Shown: one piece after another, positions 54,717 through 63,856 of the stretch | How the letters are laid out: each line of letters begins with the position of its first letter | Position numbering within the stretch: the stretch's first letter is position 1 | Source of the DNA: Lewinellaceae bacterium | GTDB lineage: Bacteria > Bacteroidota > Bacteroidia > Chitinophagales > Saprospiraceae | Length of the DNA stretch: 64,000 nt | Direction: 5' to 3' | Assembly (NCBI GenBank): GCA_020636315.1 | Contig: JACJYA010000012.1 | Location: 214,360-278,359, forward strand | Made by a program: the position numbers and the translations under genes | Notes under the pieces: model-generated | Told to the model about the DNA's origin: nothing | Databases searched by the model: none | The model's input: the letters and a program-made list of their open reading frames with translations, nothing else

Positions 54717-56195
54717 TTATTGAATAACGATCTTCCGAAACTGCCTTCCCTGTGCGTGTTCCAACCCAATGAGATAAAGCCCGGGTTCCAGGTTTTCGGT
54801 AGGTACTTCCACTTTGTTTATCCCGTAATGGGCATTGAGCTGAACGCCGTGGATGCGCTGCCCGGCCATAGAATAAAGGTTGAGTTGAATATCCAGGGCT
54901 ACCGGCAGGTCAAATTCGACTACTACGGTGCCGCCGGCATCCTGAGGATTAGGCTGTATGTGAAAATCCGATGGGGAGATTTCTTCCCGGGTGGTGTTAA
55001 TAAAATTCCCCGTTTCAAAAGTGAAGGTATTCGAATAAGGGGCGCAGCCATCGTACCGGTTGTAGGGCCGGACACGCCAGAGCCAGTCCCGGTCGGAGAG
55101 CAGGTTAGTTACTTCTACCTGGTTTTCAGTGGTGTGGAAGGTTCGGTAAATGATCTCTATGCCCAGGTTGGATAGCAGGCCGAGCTGAACAATATAGCCT
55201 TCCGCGAGTTCAATCGGTTCCCATTCCAGAGTTACGCTGCTGACATCGGTAATAAGTGCTCCTTCCATGGGGGTTAAGGGTACGGCTTCCCACCCTTCGA
55301 GATAGGTGGCGGGAGATTGATCATACAACAGGAAAGACCGTTCACCGAGCAGATTGGCCCGCATGGCTTCCGTCTGTTCAACGGAAAACCGGCTGGAGCA
55401 TTCATCGTAGGAATAACTCATGATCAGTGTGCCATCCGACCGGAAAGCAACGCCGGCAGGGTCGGTTTGAAGGGCATTGCTCAGTTTGTCCGCCCGGCAG
55501 GGCCAGCGGTTGCTGATGTAGTCTGCCGGCGTGTCACAGAAGCCGTCACCGGCATTCTGGCAGTTGGTTCCGTCCGCCCGTTCCACCATGCGGCCATTGA
55601 CGGTGGATGGCGTCTGCTCGAAGTCCTGATAATTGGTGTCTTCCCAGCCGGAAAAGGTATGGGGCAGAGAGAGGTTATGTCCGATCTCGTGGGCCCAGGT
55701 GTGGTCATCGGCACTCGTACAACTTTTACTCAAAGCGATGCCGAGGGAGTAAAAGGAATATCCGCAAGCACCCGCCGGATTCCCGACAATGTAACAATTG
55801 ATGGTATTGGGCACATTGTATTCCTGCATCATATCGATGCCTTGCCCGAAATTGTGATCGTAATAATCCGAATTGTCGATATAGTTGAATTCCCCTTCGA
55901 TGAAGAACTGAATATTAGAAGCTTCGAAATCCGCATTGAGGGTACAAAAGGCATCCAGGACGCGGGAAACGGGAAAATATCCATTGCCGTCGTCATTCCC
56001 GACAATATGTATGGTCAGAGGAACGTACAGCAGGTCGGGAGAACGCAGGAAAGCAGCAGGGTTTTCCTGGTAGCTTTTCAGCCAATCGACGATGCCCGGC
56101 GGTGTGCCGCAGTATCTTTCAACTTCCTGAGCGCTCAGGGAAAAGAGAAGAAAGAAGCTGAAAAAGGAGAAAAGTAGTAGTTTTTTCATATCCAT
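54717..56195 (-). CDS. Secreted M43 zinc metallopeptidase with T9SS sorting domain (array member 2)
   Basis: A 492-residue paralog of its neighbours, 26 bp upstream of array member 1 on the same strand and likely co-transcribed with it. The signal peptide has a long hydrophobic run (LLLFSFFSFFLLFSLSAQ). The catalytic motif is HEIGHNLSLPHTF near residue 165 and the Met-turn is in LIMSYSYDE. The fibronectin-like segment (about 300-390, DWLWRVRPYNRYDGCAPYS) and a sorting domain ending NLEPGLYLIGLEHAQGRQF follow. The N-terminal region (EVERYCGTPPGIVDWLKSYQ) is the same propeptide-like start as in the other three copies. Confidence 0.93.
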   Translation of the reverse strand: MDMKKLLLFSFFSFFLLFSLSAQEVERYCGTPPGIVDWLKSYQENPAAFLRSPDLLYVPLTIHIVGNDDGNGYFPVSRVLDAFCTLNADFEASNIQFFIEGEFNYIDNSDYYDHNFGQGIDMMQEYNVPNTINCYIVGNPAGACGYSFYSLGIALSKSCTSADDHTWAHEIGHNLSLPHTFSGWEDTNYQDFEQTPSTVNGRMVERADGTNCQNAGDGFCDTPADYISNRWPCRADKLSNALQTDPAGVAFRSDGTLIMSYSYDECSSRFSVEQTEAMRANLLGERSFLLYDQSPATYLEGWEAVPLTPMEGALITDVSSVTLEWEPIELAEGYIVQLGLLSNLGIEIIYRTFHTTENQVEVTNLLSDRDWLWRVRPYNRYDGCAPYSNTFTFETGNFINTTREEISPSDFHIQPNPQDAGGTVVVEFDLPVALDIQLNLYSMAGQRIHGVQLNAHYGINKVEVPTENLEPGLYLIGLEHAQGRQFRKIVIQ

Positions 56196-56359
56196 AATGC
56201 TTCGACATAAACACCCGATAAAGATAACTGCTGGCGGGCGTTTATGCTAATTTCCAGAGGGGTTAAATGTGGAGTTGTGAGTATACAAGGAGTGCTAATG
56301 TGTAAAAGGATAAGGGTGCATATTCCCTTCTTTTACACATTAGCACAACGCCCTGTTCT

Positions 56360-57853
56360 CTACTGTACCAGCAATTTCCGGTAATTCGCCCCGCCGTTGG
56401 CGTCAATACGCACCAGATACATCCCTTTGGGCAGATTGCCAGTGGATAGAACACTCCGGTTCAGTCCGGTTGCAAGGGCCAAAGGCTGGCTGTGCAGTAT
56501 CTGGCCGGCCAGGCTGAGAATGCTGACGGTGCCGTTACCCTGCTTTTCAGAAGTGAATTCGAGGGCTACTTCCTGGTTTTCCTTTGCCGGATTTGGAAAG
56601 AGCCGCAGGCCCTGCACCGTTTCCCGGGCAGCAGTAGAGGACACCAGGTCAGTCAGTTCAAAAGTATGGCCGTCCGAATAGCCGGTACAACCGTTATAAC
56701 GGTTGAGCGGACGGATGCGCCAGTAGTAGGTTTTGTCAGGGGCCAGGTCTCCGGCATTTACCATAATAGAATTGGAGGTAGTGAAATAACTGGCAACAGT
56801 GAAGGCAAATGAAGAAATCCGGGAGATGTCAACAATATACATCTGAGCCCCGGGGACGGCTTCCCACTGCAGCTCAAAATCCTCGTAATTCTGGACGGCT
56901 TCGCCTTCGGCCGGAAAGACAGGGGTCAGAGTGGTGCTGGTTACAGGTGCCGGAGGCGTTTGGTTGTTGTAAATGTGCCCGGGCCGTTCATCCTCCAGAT
57001 TGGCGCGCATGGCGCCGATCTGATCGTCGGAAAAGCGTTCCTGGCAGTTGGTGGCGTAAGACATGATCAGGCTGCCGTCCGACCGGAACTCAACTCCGTC
57101 CGGGTCCTTTTGGATCTGGCCGCTTTGGCCGGCATTGTTGCAGTTCCACAAACCACTGAGGTAATCCGGAGGGGTATCGCAGAAACCGTCGCCGGCAAAG
57201 CTGCAATTGGACCCGTTGACCTTTTCCACAGGGCGGGTAATATTGGACCAGGTAACAGCATAGGGGGTATTGGAATTGTAATTGTATTGAGTATCCTCCC
57301 ATCCGAAGAAGGTATGCGGGAGGGAGAGGTAATGGCCTGCTTCGTGCGCCCAGGTAAGGTCGCCGGGGCCAAGGCAGCCTTTACTCAGGGCCAGTGCGTC
57401 CTGGGTGGGGCTGTAATAGCCGCAGTTGCCAGCCGGGCTGTCAACAATGTAACAATTGACTGTATTTGCGACGTCGTGAATGGCCATCATTTGTGATCCG
57501 CTGGAATAGTCGTGTTCATAATAATTGCTGTTGTTTATATAGCGGATATTTCCCTTGATATAGAACTGGATAGCCGCCTGTTCAAAATTCTGGTTGAGTT
57601 GGCAGAAGGCATCCATCAGGCGGTTGAGGGAGATGTAACCGGCCCCGTCATCTTTGCCGACAATGTGAATGGTCATCGGCACGTAAAGGGTGTCCAGCAT
57701 GGTGCGGTTGATCACCCTGGGGTTCTGCTGATAGCGTTCCAGCCATTCCGACTTATAGGCAGGGGTGCCGCAAAAGCCCGATTGAGCATTAAGGACCCTG
57801 GAACCCAGGCCGCCCAGCAGGGCGAAAATAAGAAGTGTGACAATTTTTTTCAT
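56360..57853 (-). CDS. Secreted M43 zinc metallopeptidase with T9SS sorting domain (array member 3)
   Basis: A 497-residue paralog with signal peptide (to about residue 23), GTPAYKSEWLERYQQNP start, catalytic motif HEAGHYLSLPHTF near 168 (here the third residue is Ala, which the HEXXH motif allows), Met-turn SLIMSYATN near 275, a fibronectin-like domain with TYYWRIRPLNRYNGC, and a sorting domain with NLPKGMYLVRIDANGG at the end. It is most similar to array member 2 around the active site. A 164-bp gap to member 2 contains no recognisable element. Confidence 0.93.
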   Translation of the reverse strand: MKKIVTLLIFALLGGLGSRVLNAQSGFCGTPAYKSEWLERYQQNPRVINRTMLDTLYVPMTIHIVGKDDGAGYISLNRLMDAFCQLNQNFEQAAIQFYIKGNIRYINNSNYYEHDYSSGSQMMAIHDVANTVNCYIVDSPAGNCGYYSPTQDALALSKGCLGPGDLTWAHEAGHYLSLPHTFFGWEDTQYNYNSNTPYAVTWSNITRPVEKVNGSNCSFAGDGFCDTPPDYLSGLWNCNNAGQSGQIQKDPDGVEFRSDGSLIMSYATNCQERFSDDQIGAMRANLEDERPGHIYNNQTPPAPVTSTTLTPVFPAEGEAVQNYEDFELQWEAVPGAQMYIVDISRISSFAFTVASYFTTSNSIMVNAGDLAPDKTYYWRIRPLNRYNGCTGYSDGHTFELTDLVSSTAARETVQGLRLFPNPAKENQEVALEFTSEKQGNGTVSILSLAGQILHSQPLALATGLNRSVLSTGNLPKGMYLVRIDANGGANYRKLLVQ

Positions 57854-58017
57854 ACTGATTTAGAAGCGTTTGAATGAAGAACACAGGGAAATTCATCATT
57901 TGTTGCCGGTTGTTCGTTAAATGTTGTATTGAAAACGAACAACTGACCACAAGCAAACTCCTCTCCCTGCATTCAGGCGTTAATTTATTCTTTAAACAGC
58001 CTCATAACGAAGAGGCG

Positions 58018-59580
58018 TTATTCCGTTACAACTATTTTCTGAACAAGCTGGCCTTTTTCCGTATCCAGCCTTACCAGATACATGCCGGCTTCCAGTCCGT
58101 TGAGATTCAGTTCCACAGTGGTTTCACCTTTCGTAAACCGGCGCTGGCCGAAATTGCGCACCTGCTGCCCTATCAGGTTGGCCAGGGAAAGGGTGCCGGT
58201 AAAGCTGTTAACGGACTTCAGGTTTACAGCAAGGGTTTGGCTGCTGCTCAGTGGGTTTGGCATGACATTGAACTGGCCGACAAGCTCATTGGAGGTGGTG
58301 CCTACAGCGACACCCGTTCTGATCTGCCAGGTACTGGAACTGGGCGCACAGGTCCGGTACCAGGACATTGGCGTGACGCGCCAGTAGTAAGTTTGGTTAG
58401 ATTGAAGGCCTTCGACAACCTTGCTGGTGCCATAGACAAACTCTTCGTAAACGACGAGCGACTCCTGGAAGCTGTTTACCCGGGCTACTTCCAGCAGGTA
58501 AAAGTCAGCTCCCGGGATCTGGCTCCATTCAAAATTGACCGCATTGTAGAACCCAAGCTGTTCTCCGTCGGCTGGTGATATCAGGGTGGGTGCTTCATTA
58601 AATTCCGTCAGGTTGGGGATTTGGCCGGAGCGTATATAGGCCCGGGAACCGCTGTTGTAGTCCTGGATCATCATCGCTTTCTGGTCTTCGGAAAAGAAGT
58701 ACTCATCCCGGTCGCATTCCAGGAAATAGGCCATATACAGGCCCTCGGCAACATCGATAACCTCGCCGTTGTGGTCCATGGTTCCGGCGGTGTAGTTACA
58801 GTTGGGCCAGCCCAGGCCGAAATTGTAATCCGGTGGAGTGTCGCAGAGGAAGTCCCCGGACTCATTGCAGTTGCTGCGGTCCACCAGTTCTACCGGTATG
58901 TAGGTAAAAGGCGGGGCCAGAGACTGGCTGGGAGCAGTAGTTAGGGTTACGGGGTTGCCGTGCTCGGCCTCGTCGTAGGGCTCGCCATCCCAGCCGTTGA
59001 AAGGGTGCAGCAGGCTAAACCAATGCCCCATTTCATGGGTGAGGGTTGACCCTCCCTCTCTGATCTCCGATTTGGACATGACCAGCCAGTCCCGGGTGGG
59101 AGTGGGGTCATTATACCCGAGCACCACTACAGGCCCGGGGGCATTGCCCTGGTTGGCGCTTTCCGGGATAAAGATATTGATGGCGGAGTTGTCCCGCTGC
59201 AGCGCCATGATGGAGTTGAGGGTATTCTGGTGGTTGGTGAAGACCGTGGTGTTGAAGATGTAGTTTATATCCTTGATATAGAATTGGATGCCGACCTCTG
59301 CGAAATCCTCATTAAGGGTGCAGAACTGGTCCATTACCCGGCGCTTGGAGATGACTCCTGAGCCGTCGGTGCGCCCGACCAGGTGGAATGTTACCGGCGC
59401 ATAGACGGTATTGCGAAACTGGACCGGCGCCTGCTGGTAGGCGGCCTTATTGGCCAGCAGCCGTTCGGTGATGGCGTCCAGGGCCTCCCGGGTGGTGCCG
59501 CACCAGCCCTGGGCCTGAGCATTGGCTTCAGCAAGCAGGCCTGCAAAAGCTAAAAAGGTGAGTAAAAGAGCTCTAAACAT
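58018..59580 (-). CDS. Secreted M43 zinc metallopeptidase with T9SS sorting domain (array member 4)
   Basis: The most diverged of the four, 520 residues. Catalytic motif HEMGHWFSLLHPF near residue 180; the Met-turn is LYMAYFLEC rather than the S/G-Y form of the others, and the segment before it is altered. The start WCGTTREALDAITERLLANK retains the CGT signature of the family but not the PP. Fibronectin-like domain (YYWRVTPMSWYRTCAPSS) and a sorting domain ending LEAGMYLVRLDTEKGQLVQK are present. It is the first gene of the array in transcription order, so the promoter probably lies upstream of 59580. Confidence 0.92.
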   Translation of the reverse strand: MFRALLLTFLAFAGLLAEANAQAQGWCGTTREALDAITERLLANKAAYQQAPVQFRNTVYAPVTFHLVGRTDGSGVISKRRVMDQFCTLNEDFAEVGIQFYIKDINYIFNTTVFTNHQNTLNSIMALQRDNSAINIFIPESANQGNAPGPVVVLGYNDPTPTRDWLVMSKSEIREGGSTLTHEMGHWFSLLHPFNGWDGEPYDEAEHGNPVTLTTAPSQSLAPPFTYIPVELVDRSNCNESGDFLCDTPPDYNFGLGWPNCNYTAGTMDHNGEVIDVAEGLYMAYFLECDRDEYFFSEDQKAMMIQDYNSGSRAYIRSGQIPNLTEFNEAPTLISPADGEQLGFYNAVNFEWSQIPGADFYLLEVARVNSFQESLVVYEEFVYGTSKVVEGLQSNQTYYWRVTPMSWYRTCAPSSSTWQIRTGVAVGTTSNELVGQFNVMPNPLSSSQTLAVNLKSVNSFTGTLSLANLIGQQVRNFGQRRFTKGETTVELNLNGLEAGMYLVRLDTEKGQLVQKIVVTE

Positions 59581-59796
59581 TGTCGGAAATTTTAATTATT
59601 CGGTTTTTAATTTGCGCAGGAGCGACGCAAAAATAGTAAAAATGCATTCGATCAAAGGGTTGTCCGTTGCCTAATATTTAGTCAGCTGGGAGATAAAGCC
59701 TTTAATTGCTTTTGTTATTAAAGCTCCTCCACTATCCGGAGGATTACGGTCCACAGGTTTTTTATTGGGGGCAGGGTATCGCGAGTGTTCTGATCA

Positions 59797-59828
59797 TTTC
59801 AGATTCCTGCTAAAATTAGCTAGCTTTG
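59797..59828 (+). promoter_or_regulatory. Likely mdh promoter
   Basis: TAGCTTTG at 59821-59828 fits the -7 consensus TAnnTTTG exactly and TTTC at 59797-59800, 20 bp upstream, is one base off TTTG. The rest of the 407-bp spacer 59581-59987 shows nothing further. Confidence 0.5.
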
Positions 59829-59987
59829 CACCAATTTTCGGGGGTGTTTAGTTAGAAGAGAGGTTAGATCACAAGATAGACAGTATCAGCTCTGATAAAG
59901 TTGAGCAAATATCGTAAAAAATCTGTTCTACTCCATACAGATTCGGTACAAATGCCTGAATACTAAATAACATCAAACGAAAATATC

Positions 59988-60920
59988 ATGAGTAAAGTAA
60001 CAGTTGTTGGAGCCGGGAACGTCGGCGCTACTTGTGCTAATGTATTGGCTCACAAAGACTTGGTAAAGGAAGTGGTCCTGCTGGATATCCAGGGTGACCT
60101 GGCCCGCGGCAAAGCCCTGGATAGCTGGCAGCAAGCCCCCATCGATTATTACAGCACACACCTCAAGGGAACGGAAGACTACAAAGAGACTGCCGGGTCG
60201 GACATCGTCGTCATTACGGCCGGTGTACCCCGCAAACCGGGAATGAGCCGGGACGATCTGATCTCCACCAACGCAAAGATCGTCAATATGGTCACGAAGT
60301 CCATCATGGAGCATTCCAAAAACCCGATCATCATCGTGGTTTCTAATCCTTTGGACGTGATGACCTACGCAGCCTACAAGGCATCCGGGCTGGACTCCTC
60401 CCGCGTCTTTGGCATGGCCGGCATTCTCGACACTGCCCGCTACCGGGCCTTTCTGGCGGAGGCGCTGAAGGTTTCTCCCAAGGATATCCAGGCGGTGCTG
60501 ATGGGCGGCCATGGCGACACGATGGTGCCACTGCCCCGCTACACAACCGTTTCCGGTATTCCGGTTACGGAAATGATCGATGACGACAAGCTGAATGCTA
60601 TCGTCGAACGCACCAAAATGGGCGGAGGAGAGTTGGTGAAACTGATGGGCACTTCCGCCTGGTATGCGCCCGGCGCCGCTGCCGCCCAGATGGTGGAATC
60701 AATCGTAAGGGATGAGAACCGTATTTTCCCTTGCTGCGTACTGCTCAATGGAGAATATGGGCTGAAGGACATCTTCCTTGGCGTTCCGGTGAAGTTGGGA
60801 GAAATGGGCATTGCTCAGTTGCTGGAACTCAAACTGAACAGCGATGAAATGGCTTTGCTGAAAGCTTCTGCCGAACACGTTCGGGCCGTTATGGAAGTTT
60901 ACGATAATATGGCGGTCTGA
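59988..60920 (+). CDS. mdh: Malate dehydrogenase
   Basis: The 310-residue NAD-dependent TCA-cycle enzyme interconverting malate and oxaloacetate in the cytoplasm. The NAD fingerprint VTVVGAGNVGATCANVL lies at the start, the adenine-binding Asp in VVLLDIQGDLARGKA near 35, the mobile loop with two Arg (GVPRKPGMSRDDLI) near 85, and the catalytic His in MGGHGDTMVPL near 175. It is of the LDH-like tetrameric type common in Bacteroidota. It has its own promoter and a good terminator, and is probably monocistronic. Confidence 0.97.
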   Translation: MSKVTVVGAGNVGATCANVLAHKDLVKEVVLLDIQGDLARGKALDSWQQAPIDYYSTHLKGTEDYKETAGSDIVVITAGVPRKPGMSRDDLISTNAKIVNMVTKSIMEHSKNPIIIVVSNPLDVMTYAAYKASGLDSSRVFGMAGILDTARYRAFLAEALKVSPKDIQAVLMGGHGDTMVPLPRYTTVSGIPVTEMIDDDKLNAIVERTKMGGGELVKLMGTSAWYAPGAAAAQMVESIVRDENRIFPCCVLLNGEYGLKDIFLGVPVKLGEMGIAQLLELKLNSDEMALLKASAEHVRAVMEVYDNMAV

Positions 60921-60940
60921 TCCTGGTTTTTCGGTTATAT

Positions 60941-60976
60941 GGGTTCACGGTTTAATGACAATTGAGCCGTGAACCC
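60941..60976 (+). terminator. Hairpin terminator after mdh
   Basis: Ten-base perfect arms (GGGTTCACGG at 60941-60950 and CCGTGAACCC at 60967-60976) lie about 20 bp past the mdh stop, followed by TATTTAAGG. The T tract is short. Confidence 0.6.
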
Positions 60977-61077
60977 TATTTAAGGTTGAAGCTGCGAACC
61001 CCTTAATTCCTGTTTTGACAACTTTCCGCCCCGCGTTTTGTTTGACACTTTATAAGTCCTAAAAAATAATCAATCAC

Positions 61078-61620
61078 ATGGTCGAGGAAAAGAAACTTGG
61101 CGAAGAGTTGTTGAGCCGGATGAACCTGAATACCGGTGAGGCGCTTTTTGATTTTTCTTTCCGGCAGCCCGTCCTCCTGGTTTTCCTGCGCCATTTCGGA
61201 TGTACCTTTTGCCGGGAGGCACTTTCCGATATTTCCGGGCAACGCCAGGAGATCGAAGCACAAGGGTCAAGGATTGTCTTTGTACACATGACAACAGACG
61301 ATATTGCCGAGCGTTATTTCAACCGGTATGGACTGGAAGGCGCTATCCATATCAGCGACCCGGAGTGTAAGTATTACGCTGCATTCGGATTGGTAAAAGG
61401 GAATTTCACCCAGCTCTTCGGCCTTTCTTCCTGGATAAGAGGCTTCTCCGCAGGAGTGATGGCAGGCCATGGCGTTGGGCCGCAGTTGGGTGACGGCTTT
61501 CAGATGCCCGGTGTTTTCGTCATTCAGGATGGAGAAGTTAAAAACAGTTTTATTCATAAACTGGCCTCCGACCGGCCGGATTACCTGGGCCTGATGAAGT
61601 GCTGTGATGTAGAGGAATGA
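61078..61620 (+). CDS. Peroxiredoxin-like (AhpC/TSA-type) redox protein
   Basis: A 180-residue thioredoxin-fold protein of the AhpC/TSA-like PRX-like2 group (also described as SelL-related). Its active site is the CxxC of HFGCTFCREAL near residue 43, replacing the single peroxidatic Cys of classical peroxiredoxins. A VFVIQDGEVKNSF strand and a further Cys near the C-terminus (MKCCD) are present. It is cytoplasmic (no signal peptide) and probably reduces peroxides or disulfides. It is followed by its own terminator and stands between mdh and the VWA gene. Confidence 0.88.
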   Translation: MVEEKKLGEELLSRMNLNTGEALFDFSFRQPVLLVFLRHFGCTFCREALSDISGQRQEIEAQGSRIVFVHMTTDDIAERYFNRYGLEGAIHISDPECKYYAAFGLVKGNFTQLFGLSSWIRGFSAGVMAGHGVGPQLGDGFQMPGVFVIQDGEVKNSFIHKLASDRPDYLGLMKCCDVEE

Positions 61621-61655
61621 TCTTCCGCTGCCCTCGGCAGAAAGATATACTTTGG

Positions 61656-61693
61656 GATCGCCTTGAACTTTTCTCGGGGCGATCTTATTTTTA
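61656..61693 (+). terminator. Rho-independent terminator after the peroxiredoxin-like gene
   Basis: A perfect 7-bp stem GATCGCC / GGCGATC (61656-61662 and 61678-61684) is followed by TTATTTTTA. Confidence 0.75.
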
Positions 61694-61737
61694 GAAGGGA
61701 ATATGTTGTCCTAAGAACGTAAATAGATACTACTGGA

Positions 61738-62841
61738 ATGATCGGTTGGAAATTTTCAGAATTTGTTCCCGGACAGGGCGAGGGCTCGACGTTCGACCAG
61801 TTGCTGAAAATCTTTCAGGAATTGCTCGTTTACACCTCCGGAGATGTCAGTGAGGCCCTTTCCTGGCTTACCGAACTGGATAAAGAATACAACCTGACCA
61901 ATGAGGATTACGGAATGGCGGATTTCATTCAGGACCTCATCGATAAAGGTTTTATCCAGCAGGAAGGGCAGGGCAACCCCAACTTCGTGCCCACTTCCAA
62001 GATGGAGATCGCCATCCGGCAGAAAGCCCTGGAAGATGTTTTCGGCCAACTGAAAAAATCCCGCCGTGGCAATCACAACACCCGCTTCGGAGGGGGCGGC
62101 GATGAACCGAGTTCCGACATCCGCCCCTATGAATTTGGCGACCGCCTCGATCAACTCGCCGTATCGGAATCCTTGCGCAATGCCCAGATCAACCACGGCA
62201 TTGATGATTTCCGGCTGACCCAGGAAGACCTGGAGGTACAGGAAACCTATTACCAGGCCCAGATGAGCACCGTGCTCATGATCGATATTTCTCACTCCAT
62301 GATCCTCTATGGGGAAGACCGCATCACGCCGGCCAAGAAGGTGGCCATGGCACTGGCAGAACTGATCACAACCCGTTATCCGAAGGACACCCTTGACATA
62401 ATCGTCTTTGGGAACGATGCCTGGCAGATCGAGATCAAAGACCTGCCTTATCTGCAGGTCGGCCCTTATCACACCAATACCATTGCCGGCCTGGAACTTG
62501 CCATGGACTTGCTGCGCCGCCGCCGCAACCCCAATAAGCAGATCTTTATGATCACCGACGGCAAACCCACCTGCATGAAAAAAGGCAAGCGCTATTACAA
62601 AAACAGCTTTGGCCTGGACCGCAAGATCGTAAACCGGACCCTGACACTGGCTCAGCGCTGCCGCAAGCTCGATATTCCCATCACCACTTTCATGATCGCC
62701 CGTGACCCCTACCTGATGCGATTCGTCGATCAGTTTACGAAAGCCAATAATGGCAAGGCATTCTACAGCAGCCTTCAGGGCCTGGGAGAATACATCTTCA
62801 TGGATTATAAGAACAATAAAGGCAAACGGCACCGGCGGTAG
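61738..62841 (+). CDS. VWA (CoxE-like) domain protein
   Basis: A 367-residue cytoplasmic von Willebrand factor A protein. The N-terminal 170 residues are helical and charged. The MIDAS metal site starts at MIDISHSMILYGEDR (DxSxS pattern) near residue 182, with the remaining metal ligands expected at the threonine of YHTNTIAGLELA near 245 and the ITDGKPTC segment near 280. Such proteins usually work with a MoxR-type AAA ATPase or as chaperone-like subunits; none is next to it in this window. Downstream is a convergent AraC-type gene. Confidence 0.87.
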   Translation: MIGWKFSEFVPGQGEGSTFDQLLKIFQELLVYTSGDVSEALSWLTELDKEYNLTNEDYGMADFIQDLIDKGFIQQEGQGNPNFVPTSKMEIAIRQKALEDVFGQLKKSRRGNHNTRFGGGGDEPSSDIRPYEFGDRLDQLAVSESLRNAQINHGIDDFRLTQEDLEVQETYYQAQMSTVLMIDISHSMILYGEDRITPAKKVAMALAELITTRYPKDTLDIIVFGNDAWQIEIKDLPYLQVGPYHTNTIAGLELAMDLLRRRRNPNKQIFMITDGKPTCMKKGKRYYKNSFGLDRKIVNRTLTLAQRCRKLDIPITTFMIARDPYLMRFVDQFTKANNGKAFYSSLQGLGEYIFMDYKNNKGKRHRR

Positions 62842-62868
62842 TGAGGGCTGGATTGTTGAATGGTTATA

Positions 62869-62896
62869 TTGCTGTATTGCCGTATTGCTGTATTGA
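62869..62896. repeat. Short tandem repeat TTGCTGTATTGCCGTATTG
   Basis: Eight-base units (TGTATTGC and close variants) are repeated three times in the spacer between the convergent VWA and AraC genes. No inverted partner was found, unlike at 38751, 47169 and 49475. Confidence 0.5.
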
Positions 62897-62919
62897 TGGA
62901 CGGGCCGGAATTACCATCC

Positions 62920-63744
62920 TTACTCAGCCATGTTCGGGTTGACGATAAACCGCTCTCTTTCCTTCAGAAAAACTGTTGGTTTTTCTCCTGTAAACTGTTT
63001 GAAATCTCGAATGAAGTGGGCCTGGTCGGCATAGCCCGATTCGAATGCAATGGCGGTGAGGCCGGGCAGTTCATTTTTTTGGAGCAGCCGGTTCACTTCA
63101 TTCAGGCGCGCCAGGCGCATATACCCTTTGGGCGTCAGCCCGATCTTTTTTTTGAATTCCCTTTCCAGTTGACGGGGGCTGATGTAGGCTTTATGGGCCA
63201 GTTCCTCAATGGAAATGAGCCCATTCCTGCGGCGGATCATTTCGGCTGCCCGGTTGAGGTAGTACATTTCCGGTGATTTGTTTTTCATCCTTTTTTGAAG
63301 GAATGCCTCGGCCAGGGCGATCCGCTGCGCCGGGAGCCGGGTTGTTCTCATCCGATGGCAATATTCTCTGAAATCGCGGCCGGCAAATGCATCCATGTCC
63401 GTAAAACTGCCCCTTACTTCTGCTGCGGGTACACCCAGCAAGGGGTAAAGCCCTTCCGGCTTAAACCGGATGCCAAAAGCTTTTACCGGCCCTTTGAAAT
63501 GGACTTCATAAGGTTTAGCGAACAAGCCGATCAGGGTATAATCGGACGAGGGCCGGTAAGAGGTAGTATCCGGTAGTTCACAGTGCAGGTCAGAGAGGTG
63601 GATGATGGCCTCCAGATAGCCGTTGGGCAGTACTTTCTGAACCAGCAAATGAGCCTGATTTGTATTGAACTGCCCTTCCCAGAATAATTCGACGTAAGGC
63701 CGGAGAAGAGGAGAGGGTTGATATTCTTTGATGAGGACGCTCAT
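62920..63744 (-). CDS. AraC-family transcriptional regulator
   Basis: A 274-residue cytoplasmic DNA-binding protein. The N-terminal part (about 1-150) resembles the DUF6597-type ligand domain (KEYQPSPLLRPYVELFWEGQ start, FGIRFKPEGLYPLLG near 90). The last 100 residues form the two helix-turn-helix motifs: ISIEELAHKAYISPRQLERE and LTAIAFESGYADQAHFIRDF. The signal it recognises is unknown and no target operon is obvious nearby. It may regulate itself or a gene beyond the right edge. Confidence 0.93.
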   Translation of the reverse strand: MSVLIKEYQPSPLLRPYVELFWEGQFNTNQAHLLVQKVLPNGYLEAIIHLSDLHCELPDTTSYRPSSDYTLIGLFAKPYEVHFKGPVKAFGIRFKPEGLYPLLGVPAAEVRGSFTDMDAFAGRDFREYCHRMRTTRLPAQRIALAEAFLQKRMKNKSPEMYYLNRAAEMIRRRNGLISIEELAHKAYISPRQLEREFKKKIGLTPKGYMRLARLNEVNRLLQKNELPGLTAIAFESGYADQAHFIRDFKQFTGEKPTVFLKERERFIVNPNMAE

Positions 63745-63856
63745 GCTTTTTGCTACAAGGTAAACCCAAGCTCCAATACGGTGCCCGGGTAAATGAGTAA
63801 GCCCCCGGCCATTTCCAGCCAGAGGCTTAAGTAGTCGGACACATTTATATTACGTT

